Source: Corallococcus sp. NCRR (lineage in GTDB: Bacteria; Myxococcota; Myxococcia; Myxococcales; Myxococcaceae). Taken from it: a stretch of 64,000 bases of DNA. Position 1 is the first letter of the stretch. Every line of letters starts with the position of its first letter. Positions 49,997 to 58,126 of the stretch are shown piece by piece. The stretch covers positions 186,001 through 250,000 of the forward strand of contig NZ_CP114039.1 in the NCBI RefSeq assembly GCF_026965535.1, written 5' to 3'. A model generated the notes under the pieces. It searched no databases. It saw only the letters and a program-made list of their open reading frames with translations, and was not told where the DNA came from. The translations under genes and the position numbers were made by a program.

Positions 49997-51667
49997 GTGG
50001 AAACGTTCGGCCGCTATGAATTGCTGCGCAAGCTGGCCACCGGCGGCATGGGGGCTGTCTACCTTGCACGGCAGAAGGGGCCGGTGGGCTTCCAGAAGCT
50101 GCTGGTGGTGAAGCGGCTGTTGCCCCACCTGTCGGAGGACGACGAGTTCCTTCAGATGTTCCTGGACGAGGCGCGCATCGCGGCGCTGCTCAACCACCCC
50201 AACATCGCGCAGATCTACGAGATGGGGGACGTGGACGGGCAGTACTACATCGCGATGGAGTACGTGCACGGCGAGCCGCTGGGTTCGCTGGTGCCGCGCG
50301 CGTCGGCGCACCCGGGCGGCTTTCCCCTGGGCCTGCGGTGCCGGATCATCGCGGAGGCGGCGGCGGGCCTGGACGCGGCTCACAACGCGCGCAGCCCGTC
50401 CGGCCGGAAGCTGTCGCTCATCCATCGGGACGTGTCGCCGCAGAACGTGCTGGTGGGCTTCAACGGCGGCGTGAAGCTCATCGACTTCGGCGTGGCGAAG
50501 GCGCAGGGCAAGCTGTCGCAGACGGTGGTGGGCACCATCAAGGGCAAGCACGCGTACATGTCCCCGGAGCAGGCGCGGGGAGAGCCGCTGGATGCGCGCT
50601 CGGACGTGTTCGGCCTGGGGACGGTGTTCTACGAGCTGTTGACGGGCGGCCGCCTGTTCAAGCGCGAGACGGAGATGGCCACGCTCAAGGCCGTCGTGGG
50701 GCATAAAATCGTCCCTCCGTCGGAGGCCGTGCCCGGGATTCCGAAGTCGTTGGACCCCATCGTCTTCAAGGCGCTGGCGCGCAAGCGCGACGACCGGTTC
50801 TCCACCGCGGGCGAGCTGCAGCTGGCGCTGGAGGAGTTCCTCCAGCAGGAGAAGCTGTCCGGCACCAGCGCGCACCTGGCCGCGTTCATGCGGGACGTGT
50901 ACGCGGACGAGCTGGAGGAGGAGCGCTTCGCGGCCGAGCCGACGATGATCTACTTCGACCCGCGCCTGATGGCCCGGCCGGGCAGCCCCGCGCCCGCGAA
51001 GGCCCCGGCCCCCGCCGGGACGACGCCGTCCGCGGCCAGGGCGCAGGCCCCGGCGAAGACGCCGCCGCGCGCGCCGGAGACGAGTCAGTCGTCGACGAAG
51101 GCCGCCGCGTCGCCGGAGGACTCCGCCGTGAGCCCCGCCGCGGAGCGGACCTCGCGCACGAAGGAGAACTCGGGCCTGAGCCGCCCGGAGGCCCGGCCCG
51201 TGAGGACGCGGGAGAACACCGGCGTGAGCCTCGCGGACACGCGGCCGTTGCACGATGAGGATGCGGGCCGTCCCACCGCGAAGCACGAGGCCATGCGCGG
51301 CGACGCGCGTGCCTCCACCGGGAAGTTCGATGCCGTGCGCGGCGAGGACGCGGGTCGTGCATCCACCGCGAAGCACGAAGCCGTGCGCGCGGAGACCGGC
51401 CGGTCCTCCACCGCCCAGTTCGGCGCGGTGCGCGCGGAGGGCTCGAAGCCATCCCGTCCGGCCGAGGGCTCCACGGCGAGCCGTTCCGCGGCGAAGGCCG
51501 TGAAGGCCACCGGGGACGCGACGGGAAGCCGCTCCGCCGCGAAGGCCGTGCGAGCGTCGGAGGACTCCGTCGGGACCAAGGCGCCTGCGAAGACGGCCCG
51601 CACCGAAGGCTCCGTCTCCTCCGCCCGCCGTCCCGTGCGCGGCAACGGACCCGATTCCGACAAGTAG
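49997..51667 (+). CDS. Eukaryotic-like Ser/Thr protein kinase with repetitive tail
   Basis: 556 residues from a GTG start. Residues ~7-300 hold a Pkn-type kinase domain with all key motifs: LATGGMGAVYLA loop, the catalytic Lys in LLVVKRLLP, Glu in FLDEARIAALLNH, HRDVSPQN (catalytic loop), DFG in LIDFGVAKA, APE-like MSPEQARG and YELLTGG. From ~320 the tail is Pro/Ala/Ser/Lys-rich, with imperfect tandem blocks around 10-14 residues (TAKHEAMRG, STAKHEAVRAE, SSTAQFGAVRAE) and stretches such as SAAKAVKATGD. No transmembrane segment is seen, so the enzyme is probably soluble, the tail perhaps an autophosphorylation or docking region. Confidence 0.95.
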   Translation: METFGRYELLRKLATGGMGAVYLARQKGPVGFQKLLVVKRLLPHLSEDDEFLQMFLDEARIAALLNHPNIAQIYEMGDVDGQYYIAMEYVHGEPLGSLVPRASAHPGGFPLGLRCRIIAEAAAGLDAAHNARSPSGRKLSLIHRDVSPQNVLVGFNGGVKLIDFGVAKAQGKLSQTVVGTIKGKHAYMSPEQARGEPLDARSDVFGLGTVFYELLTGGRLFKRETEMATLKAVVGHKIVPPSEAVPGIPKSLDPIVFKALARKRDDRFSTAGELQLALEEFLQQEKLSGTSAHLAAFMRDVYADELEEERFAAEPTMIYFDPRLMARPGSPAPAKAPAPAGTTPSAARAQAPAKTPPRAPETSQSSTKAAASPEDSAVSPAAERTSRTKENSGLSRPEARPVRTRENTGVSLADTRPLHDEDAGRPTAKHEAMRGDARASTGKFDAVRGEDAGRASTAKHEAVRAETGRSSTAQFGAVRAEGSKPSRPAEGSTASRSAAKAVKATGDATGSRSAAKAVRASEDSVGTKAPAKTARTEGSVSSARRPVRGNGPDSDK

Positions 51668-51734
51668 GCCTCAGCCTCCGCCGCGACAGGGCGCCTGGCG
51701 AAGGGCCTGCGTACAGGCCTCGCGGCGCGGCCGG

Positions 51735-52559
51735 TTACAGGCTCGCCAGGGCCACGCGGTACAGCGCGCGGTAGCCCATGCGCGGGGCCACTTCGAAGCG
51801 GTCCGCGTTGAAGATGTCGCGCATGAGCGCCTGCCCGTCCGGCGTGGACGGCAACCCCAGGAGCGCCGTCTCCAGCGCCGCCACCAGCGGCGCGGGCAGC
51901 CCCATGGCCACCGGCACGCCGTCGTTGGGGGCCTCGTCCGTGTACGCGAGCAGCTCGAACTTCGCGCCCATGCCCGGCCCCAGCACGTCCTCCACGCCCG
52001 TGGTGAACGTGAGCCCCGTGGAGGCCGGCGGACAGAAGACGCTCGTCACGTCCGCCCTGCGCTCCAGCACCGCCTCCAGCGCGCCCTGGTACGAGCCCGT
52101 GAACTGCTGCGACACGAACGCGCGCGACGGCTCCAGCCCCTGCGTCTTGAGGAACGCGCTGGGCAGCAGGTAGCCCGCCACCGAATCGCGGTCCACCCAC
52201 GCCGCCGTGGCGCCCTTGAGCTTCTCCAGGGTCAGCCCGGAGCCCGCCCGCCCCACCAGCGCGGAGCGGTAGCTGGACATGCCCCGGCGAACACCACGGG
52301 CCAGCACCCGGACGCCCATGGCCTCCATGCGCGCGCACACGAAGGGCGGCGCCCAGGCGGCATCCGCTCGCCCGGACAGGAGGTCCTTGGCCAGCGTCTC
52401 GTAGCTGGTGGCGACGCTCACCTCCACCAGCTTGCCCAACGCGCGCTGCAGGAAGGACGCGAGCCGTTCCGCGCGCTCGCGCGCCGTCTCACTGCCCAGG
52501 GACGGCGGCAGGCCGAAACGGAAGGAGTGCCGCGAACCGGAGGGGACGTGCGGGGTCAT
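51735..52559 (-). CDS. PhnD-like substrate-binding-domain protein without signal peptide
   Basis: 274 residues. The two-lobed periplasmic-binding fold is visible: FRFGLPPSLGSETARERAERLASFLQ (first strand-helix), SYETLAKDLLSGRADAAWAPP, then a hinge (SSYRSALVGRAGSGLTLEKL) and the second lobe with TGSYQGALEAVLERRADVTSVF, typical of the phosphate/phosphonate-binding PhnD family. No signal peptide or lipobox precedes it: MTPHVPSGSRHSFRFG is hydrophilic. So it would be cytoplasmic, unlike transporter SBPs, and no permease or ATPase gene is adjacent. Start has GGGAG upstream. It follows the TerB-like gene by 12 bp. Confidence 0.78.
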   Translation of the reverse strand: MTPHVPSGSRHSFRFGLPPSLGSETARERAERLASFLQRALGKLVEVSVATSYETLAKDLLSGRADAAWAPPFVCARMEAMGVRVLARGVRRGMSSYRSALVGRAGSGLTLEKLKGATAAWVDRDSVAGYLLPSAFLKTQGLEPSRAFVSQQFTGSYQGALEAVLERRADVTSVFCPPASTGLTFTTGVEDVLGPGMGAKFELLAYTDEAPNDGVPVAMGLPAPLVAALETALLGLPSTPDGQALMRDIFNADRFEVAPRMGYRALYRVALASL

Positions 52560-52571
52560 ACGACTCCCGGT

Positions 52572-53396
52572 TTACCCTTGCTGGTCCAACCGCGCCACTT
52601 CATCGTCCGCCAGACCGAACGTCGCCTGGAGCAGATCCAGGATTCGCTGCTCCGCGGAGCTCGTCCGGCCCGACGCGTGGGCGATCTTGGTGGCCAGTTG
52701 GTACGCCTTCACCCGCTGGGAGTGCGTGGCCAGCCCGTGCGCCAGGACGTGGAGCCGCTGGGGCAGGCCGTCCGTGGCCAGCGCGGCCACGGACTCGCTC
52801 ACGAAGCCCTGCGCCCGCTCCGGGCTCACGTTCTGGAAGAGCGGATCCGCCGCGAAGCTCTCCACCATCGCGCGCGCCTCCGCCTCCTTCAGCTGGCCGT
52901 CCGCCGCCAGCACCAGGACCATCACCTCCGCGAACAGCCGCTCCAGGGGCTCGCCCAGCGCCTCGGACAGGCTGCCGCCCTGCTCGATGACGTCGATGAT
53001 CTGCGCGACCTCGTCCTCGGAGATGCCCAGCGCCGCCTGGAACGTCTTGAGCAGCCCCAGCTCGGAGCGGGTGGCCCGCTGATCCGCCAGCGCCACCGCC
53101 GCCGCCAGGCCGAAGGCCAGCATCCGGTTCTTGTGGTCCGGCAGCCTCCGGCGCAGCGAGGCGAGGACCTCCTCCAGGTTGCGGGCCTCGGCCAGCCGCA
53201 CCGCGCTGGTCTCCACCAGCAGGTTCAGCTCACCGGACTGCGTGCCCTCGAACTCCGGGCGCTCCAGCACGCGCGCCAGCAGCGTCTGCATCTCGCGCTG
53301 GGACACGCTGCCGTCCGCCATCGCGGCCAGCAGCATGGCTTCCACCAGCGCCGCGTTGCGCTCATTGCGCGCCTTTACTGCCTGCTCTCGAGCCAT
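52572..53396 (-). CDS. TerB-like two-domain protein
   Basis: 274 residues, soluble and alpha-helical. Two related modules are visible: [23 protein letters not shown] (residues ~21-44) and [24 protein letters not shown] (~165-190), each with the TerB pattern of A-x-A-D-G-x-(V/L) plus Glu. TerB-type domains occur in tellurite-resistance and other stress-linked proteins and bind metals; here no ter operon surrounds it. It overlaps ttcA by 22 bp and so belongs to the ttcA operon. Role unknown. Confidence 0.75.
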   Translation of the reverse strand: MAREQAVKARNERNAALVEAMLLAAMADGSVSQREMQTLLARVLERPEFEGTQSGELNLLVETSAVRLAEARNLEEVLASLRRRLPDHKNRMLAFGLAAAVALADQRATRSELGLLKTFQAALGISEDEVAQIIDVIEQGGSLSEALGEPLERLFAEVMVLVLAADGQLKEAEARAMVESFAADPLFQNVSPERAQGFVSESVAALATDGLPQRLHVLAHGLATHSQRVKAYQLATKIAHASGRTSSAEQRILDLLQATFGLADDEVARLDQQG

Positions 53397-54232
53397 GGAC
53401 TGGCGCTCCCTTGCGTCTCGGTGGTGGGGGGGGTGGCCACGGGCCCGTCTTCCGTCGCGTTGAGCGGGTCCGGGTTCAGCGTCTTGTCCAAGAGGTGCGT
53501 GGGCCGCACGTTCGACATCGCGTTGAGCAGGCTCTGGCGGACGTTGGGGATCTCCTTGCCCAGGTCCTCCACCAGCTTCTGCATCCGCTTGCGCTGCAGG
53601 TTCTCCTGCGACCCGCACAGGTCGCAGGGGATGATGGGGAACTGCTTCTCTTGCGCGAACTGGATGATCTCCTTCTCCGGCGCGTAGCACAGCGGCCGGA
53701 TGACCACGTTGCGGCCGTCGTCGCTCTTCAGGAGCGGCGGCATCGCCTTGAGGCTCCCGGCGAAGAACATGTTCAGGAGCATCGTGTGGATGAGGTCGTC
53801 GCGGTGGTGGCCCAGGGCGATCTTGTTGCAGCCCAGGTGCACGGCGGCGTTGTAGAGGATGCCCCGGCGCAGGCGTGAGCACACCGAGCACTGCGTCTTC
53901 CCGGGCGGGGTCTTCTCCAGGACGATGCTGTAGGTGTCCTCCTTCAGCATCTTGTAGGCGTAGCCTTCCTTCTGGAAGTAGCCCTCCAGGATGTGGCCGG
54001 GGAAGCCGGGGTGGCCCTGGTCCAGGTTCACGGCCAGCAAGTCGAACTTCACGGGGGCCCGCCGCTGCAGCTCGCGCAGCAGGTGGAGCATCGTGTAGGA
54101 GTCCTTGCCTCCCGACACGCCCACCATGATGCGGTCTCCGGCCTCGATGAGGCGGAAGTCCGCGATGGCCCGGCCCATGTGGCCAAGCAGGCTTTTTTCA
54201 AGACGTTGGGCGTCGTTCATCGGCGGGGCCAT
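53375..54232 (-). CDS. ttcA: tRNA 2-thiocytidine biosynthesis protein
   Basis: 285 residues. PP-loop ATP pyrophosphatase with [13 protein letters not shown] (residues ~40-52), the cluster Cys motif [10 protein letters not shown] and [14 protein letters not shown], and a later Cys pair CDLCGSQ. TtcA thiolates C32 in several tRNAs using a 4Fe-4S cluster and ATP. The last ~50 residues ([12 protein letters not shown]...) are a variable extension beyond the usual end. The start is either 54232 or Met at 54220; no strong Shine-Dalgarno decides. It heads an operon with the TerB-like and PhnD-like genes. Confidence 0.92.
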   Translation of the reverse strand: MAPPMNDAQRLEKSLLGHMGRAIADFRLIEAGDRIMVGVSGGKDSYTMLHLLRELQRRAPVKFDLLAVNLDQGHPGFPGHILEGYFQKEGYAYKMLKEDTYSIVLEKTPPGKTQCSVCSRLRRGILYNAAVHLGCNKIALGHHRDDLIHTMLLNMFFAGSLKAMPPLLKSDDGRNVVIRPLCYAPEKEIIQFAQEKQFPIIPCDLCGSQENLQRKRMQKLVEDLGKEIPNVRQSLLNAMSNVRPTHLLDKTLNPDPLNATEDGPVATPPTTETQGSASPWLESRQ

Positions 54233-54297
54233 CCTAGCGGCGGTTCGGGAAAAAACACGTCAAAGGGGCGGGCCGGTCCGCTAGCCTGCTCCCCGCG

Positions 54298-55467
54298 ATG
54301 CCGACCTTCCCTCAGGGTGCCTTGGATGTGGTGGACCGCGCGGGCGAGGAAGCCGCCACGCGGGTGCTGGAGGCCGCGCCGGAAGTGGCGGTGGACCTGG
54401 AGGCGGACGCCATGCACGCCTTCCGCGCCCGCCTGTGCTTCCTCCAGTTGGGCACCGACACGGACATCTTCCTCTTCGACACGCTCCAGCCGGGCGTGGA
54501 TCCGCGCCTGCTCTGCCCCATGATGGAGGACCCCGGGCGCACCAAGTACTTCCACGCCGCCCAGGGCGACCTGCAGTTCCTGGCGGAGGCGGGCGTGCGC
54601 GTGCGCGGCCTCTTCGACACGCACCGCGCGGTGACGCTCCTGGGGTGGCCCAAGGTGGGCCTGGCGGACCTGGCGCGCGAGCGGCTGGGTGTCGAGCTGC
54701 CGAAGGAGCACCAGCAGTCCGACTTCTCCTTGCGTCCCCTGCCCCCGGGCATGCGCGACTACATCGCCAACGACGTGCGCTACCTCTGCGAGCTGGGCCG
54801 CCAGGTGCGCGACGCATGCCGCGAGGCGGACATCCTGGAGGAGGTGCTGCTGGACTGCGAGCGCATGTGCGCGGAGGCCGAGGCCCGGCCGGAGGTGGGC
54901 GCCGAGTACAAGCCCAAGCTGTCCAAGAGCGGCCTCTCCACGGCGCAGTACGCGCTCGCGCACGCCATCGCGCAGGGGCTGCACAAGCTGCGGCTGGAGT
55001 GGGCGGAGAAGGACAACGTGCCCATGGGCCGGATGCTGTCCAACATGGCCATCACCGACCTGGCGCTGAAGCAGCCGGACACGCACAAGGACCTGGCGCG
55101 CGCGGCCGGCGTGCGGGGCGCGGTGGTGCGCGCGCACGGCGACGCCATCCTCGCCCTCATCCGCGAGCAGCAGCAGAAGGCCACCCGGGGCGAGCTGGAC
55201 CTGGACAAGGAACCCAAGGGTCCGCGCGACCCCCACCGGCGCAAGCGCGAGGACGCGCTCAAGGCCTTCCGTGTCGAGCAGGCCACGCTGCGCAAGGTGA
55301 CGCCCAGCGTGGTGCTCACCAACCCGCTCATGGACGCGCTCGCGTCGAAGCCGCCCGCGGACGTGGCGGAGCTCTCCCAGCTGCCGTACCTCGGGGAAAA
55401 GCGGATCAAGCTGTACGGCGACAAGCTGGTCGCGCTGCTCAAGCCCTTTCCGTTGCCCGGCAGCTGA
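54298..55467 (+). CDS. rnd: Ribonuclease D-type 3'-5' exonuclease
   Basis: 389 residues with an N-terminal DEDD exonuclease domain: Exo I AVDLEADAMHAFRARLCFLQ, Exo II KYFHAAQGDLQFLAEAGV and Exo III DYIANDVRYLCEL (DEDDy subclass, the Tyr in YL). Residues ~210-290 and 310-385 carry the two HRDC domains, including LPYLGEKRIKLYGDKLVALL. RNase D trims tRNA and other structured RNA 3' ends. The central Lys/Arg-rich stretch (PKGPRDPHRRKRED) is a linker. It is divergent from ttcA, which also works on tRNA. Confidence 0.9.
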   Translation: MPTFPQGALDVVDRAGEEAATRVLEAAPEVAVDLEADAMHAFRARLCFLQLGTDTDIFLFDTLQPGVDPRLLCPMMEDPGRTKYFHAAQGDLQFLAEAGVRVRGLFDTHRAVTLLGWPKVGLADLARERLGVELPKEHQQSDFSLRPLPPGMRDYIANDVRYLCELGRQVRDACREADILEEVLLDCERMCAEAEARPEVGAEYKPKLSKSGLSTAQYALAHAIAQGLHKLRLEWAEKDNVPMGRMLSNMAITDLALKQPDTHKDLARAAGVRGAVVRAHGDAILALIREQQQKATRGELDLDKEPKGPRDPHRRKREDALKAFRVEQATLRKVTPSVVLTNPLMDALASKPPADVAELSQLPYLGEKRIKLYGDKLVALLKPFPLPGS

Positions 55468-55659
55468 CGTTCGCCCGCGACGAAGAGGCAAGTGCTGTAC
55501 GATCCGGCTGAATCGCTCGCGGGGCTTGTGCATCCCTTGCCGGCTCGCTGTCCATGGCCCTGGAACGCAGATGTTGAAGCCCCATCTGCGGCTCCGGTGC
55601 CGGTTGCGAGAACCGCGTGCGTGCGTACCTTTGACGCCGCACAAAGGGAGGGCGTGGTC

Positions 55660-56016
55660 ATGCTGGGAGCCAGGACAGGCGGGGCGCGGACAGAGGTCTC
55701 CCGGTGCATCGCCGCGAGCCTGAAGTGTCAGTCGGCCTGTGAGGCCGGCATGGCACGCCTGACGGCCCAGGGAATCGCGGCGGATGACGACGCGGTGCGG
55801 CTGCTGCGCCAGTGCGCGGAGCTGTGCGAGCTCAACGTGCGCGCGCTCCAGAAGGAGAGCCGCCTGTCGCGCCGCACCGCCAGCCTGTGCTTCGAGCTGG
55901 GCAGCCAGGTGGCCCGCGCCGCGTGGCTGGAGGCGCAGGACCCGGACGCGCACGCGCTCGCGAGGGACGCGCTGCACCTGGCGCGCGCGTGCCGCCCGCT
56001 GGTGTTCGCGGCCTAG
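55660..56016 (+). CDS. Cys-rich four-helix protein (DUF326-like)
   Basis: 118 residues from the ATG at 55660 (GGGAGG upstream); an upstream ORF start at 55492 adds unlikely sequence. The cysteines are spaced on helices: SRCIAASLKCQSACEAG, LLRQCAELCELN, ASLCFELGS and RACRPL. This resembles the DUF326 four-helix, copper-binding proteins, which store Cu(I) through helix-borne cysteines, but the characteristic His positions are not evident. Metal storage or redox buffering is therefore only an inference. Monocistronic, convergent with the carboxypeptidase gene. Confidence 0.6.
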   Translation: MLGARTGGARTEVSRCIAASLKCQSACEAGMARLTAQGIAADDDAVRLLRQCAELCELNVRALQKESRLSRRTASLCFELGSQVARAAWLEAQDPDAHALARDALHLARACRPLVFAA

Positions 56017-56026
56017 CGAGAGGTCT

Positions 56027-57532
56027 CTAGAGCTTGATGCCGTACAGCGCGCCGTACTTCGCGCGCAGGTACTGGAGGAAGTCCCGGTCCGTGAGCCCCT
56101 CGCCGGTGATGGCGCGCACGCGCTCCTCCGCGGGCAGCCGGAAGCCGTGGGAGTGCAGGTTCGTGCGCAGCCACCCCAGGAGTGACGACGTGTCGCCGCT
56201 GGCGAGGTCCGCCTCCAGCGACGGCAGCGCCCGGTTCGCGGCGGCGTACAGCGAGGCCGCGTACAGGTTGCCCAGCGAGTACGTGGGGAAGTAGCCCAGC
56301 TCTCCCCAGGCCCAGTGGATGTCCTGGAGCACGCCCTGCGTGTCGTCCGGCGGAGTCATCCCCAGGTAGCGCCGCATGCGCTCGTTCCACGCGGACGGCA
56401 GCTCCGACACGGGCAGCTCGTCGCGCAGCATCGCCAGCTCCAGCTCGTAGCGCAGGGCGATGTGCAGGTTGTAGGTGACTTCATCCGCCTCCACGCGGAT
56501 GAGCGACGGCACCACGTGGTTGATGCCCGCGTGGAAGCCGTCCAGGTCCACGTCCGCCAGCGCCTCCGGGAAGGCCTCCTTCAGCGCGGGGAAGTGCGGC
56601 ACCCAGAAGGCGCGGCCCCGGCCCACCAGGTTCTCCCACAGGCGGGACTGGGACTCGTGCAGGCCCATGGAGGGCACGGACGCCAGCGGCGTGCGGTGGT
56701 GCTCCTGCGAGAAGCCCTGCTCGTACAGGCCGTGGCCCGCCTCGTGGAGCGTGCCGAAGAGCGCGGCCGGCGGCCAGGTGGGGTCCAGGCGCGTGGTGAG
56801 GCGCACGTCCTGCGCGTGCACGCTGTTGGTGAAGGGGTGGATGCTCACGTCCTGGCGGCCCGACTCCAGGTCGAAGCCCACGGCCTTGAGCAGCCGCATC
56901 GTGAACTGCCACTGCTGCCCGGTGTCGTAGGTGCGGCCGGAGAGGAACGCGGGGAAGGCCCGCTTCTGCTCGCCCAGCGCGGCCACCATGGGGATGAGCG
57001 CGTCTCGCAGCGCGGTGAGCACCGGCGTCAGGCGCTTCACGCGCATGCCGGGCTCGAAGCCCTCCAGCAGCGCGTCGTAGCGCTCGCCGTCGTGGCCCTG
57101 CGCGTCCGCCTGCTCGCGGCGCAAGGCCAGGAGCGCGGCCAGCGCGGGCTGGAAACGCTCGAAGCGCTTCGTCGTGCGCGCCTCGCGCCAGGCCTGGAGG
57201 CCCTCGCCCTGCGCCTCCGCCAGCGCGGTCACCAGGCGGGCGGGCAGGCGCACCGCGCGGTCGCGCTCCCGGGTGAGGACGCGCACCATGGCGCGCTCGT
57301 CGGGCGTGAGGGCCTCGGAGTCCGGGCCCCCTTCCCCGGCGCGGGCCAGGGCTTCTCCCAGGCGCGGATCCACCAGCCGCTCGTGGTGGAGGGCCTGGAC
57401 GGTGGCCAGCTGCTGGGCCCGCGCGGAGGCCGCCTTGGAGGGCAGGTAGACCTCCCGGTCCCAGGAAGCCAGGTTGATGACGCTGTTCAGGTCGTTCAGC
57501 TCATGCATCCGCGCGCGCAGCCAGGAGTCCAT
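56027..57532 (-). CDS. M32-family carboxypeptidase
   Basis: 501 residues, the usual length of Taq carboxypeptidase-type enzymes. The gluzincin site is TLHEAGHGLYEQG (HExxH) followed by LHESQSRLWENLVG, in which the Glu completes the metal site. Further family features are SVINLASWDREVYLP at the N-terminus, FTNSVHAQDVRLTTR, FHAGINHVVPSLIRVEADEVTYNLHI and the C-terminal WGELGYFPTYSLGNLYAA. It removes C-terminal residues from peptides in the cytoplasm. The 3' neighbour is convergent. Confidence 0.95.
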   Translation of the reverse strand: MDSWLRARMHELNDLNSVINLASWDREVYLPSKAASARAQQLATVQALHHERLVDPRLGEALARAGEGGPDSEALTPDERAMVRVLTRERDRAVRLPARLVTALAEAQGEGLQAWREARTTKRFERFQPALAALLALRREQADAQGHDGERYDALLEGFEPGMRVKRLTPVLTALRDALIPMVAALGEQKRAFPAFLSGRTYDTGQQWQFTMRLLKAVGFDLESGRQDVSIHPFTNSVHAQDVRLTTRLDPTWPPAALFGTLHEAGHGLYEQGFSQEHHRTPLASVPSMGLHESQSRLWENLVGRGRAFWVPHFPALKEAFPEALADVDLDGFHAGINHVVPSLIRVEADEVTYNLHIALRYELELAMLRDELPVSELPSAWNERMRRYLGMTPPDDTQGVLQDIHWAWGELGYFPTYSLGNLYAASLYAAANRALPSLEADLASGDTSSLLGWLRTNLHSHGFRLPAEERVRAITGEGLTDRDFLQYLRAKYGALYGIKL

Positions 57533-57576
57533 GGCCTGTGTTTCTAGCGCGCTTCCAGGGTATGAGGACGCCCGCG

Positions 57577-58119
57577 ATGGCCAACATCCTCCAATTCTTC
57601 ATGGCACCCGACGACGAGGTCGCCTTCTTCCGTCACCTCGAGCGGCACGTCCTGGAGGTCTACCCCCGGCGCGTGCCGCCGGACTGGGTGCCCTTCCGGG
57701 CCACTCCGGACAACATCCCGCGCCTGCCGGAGGAGGACCTCTACCTGGTGGCCAGCGAGATTGGCCCCGCCATGGTGGACAAGGTGAAGCGCGGCCCGGA
57801 CAAGGGCTTCTGGCGCATCGACGAGGTGCGCTCGCCCGTCATCTTCATCGAGCGCTCGCGCCGCAACGAGGAGGGCGAGCTGCTCAGCGGGAAGATGTGG
57901 GTGGAGCTGGAGGTGACGTCCCAGACGGGCCGCCGCGACGCGGCCCCGGACAAGTTCCGCCGCCTCTACATGGAGGTGGAGGAGTTCGTGAAGAAGACCT
58001 TCCGCCGGGGTGACCCGAAGGACTTCTTCGTGGGCAACCGCGCCGCGCGCCTCTTCAAGGAGGGGCTGGTGCTGCGCGACTCGGCCTTCCGGGGCGGCAC
58101 CGTGGTGCCGCACAAGTAG
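57577..58119 (+). CDS. Conserved-looking cytoplasmic protein, unknown function
   Basis: 180 residues from MANILQFFMAPDDEVAFFRH. The ATG at 57577 has GAGGA eight bases upstream; the ATG at 57562 has none. The sequence is a mixed alpha/beta protein with no signal, membrane helix or Cys, and notable charged and aromatic motifs (DWVPFRATPD, FWRIDEVRSPVIFIERSRR, KMWVELEVTSQTGR). I do not recognise the family. Its stop is 7 bp from the convergent prfC stop. Confidence 0.75.
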   Translation: MANILQFFMAPDDEVAFFRHLERHVLEVYPRRVPPDWVPFRATPDNIPRLPEEDLYLVASEIGPAMVDKVKRGPDKGFWRIDEVRSPVIFIERSRRNEEGELLSGKMWVELEVTSQTGRRDAAPDKFRRLYMEVEEFVKKTFRRGDPKDFFVGNRAARLFKEGLVLRDSAFRGGTVVPHK

Positions 58120-58126
58120 GCGTCTT

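Noticed and set aside
46916-51376. 1486-residue open frame antisense to the ASH lipoprotein and kinase genes.
   Set aside because: Composition is His/Arg/Val-rich noise from the complementary strand of GC-rich genes; no motif, no start signal, and it spans two well-supported genes and a terminator.
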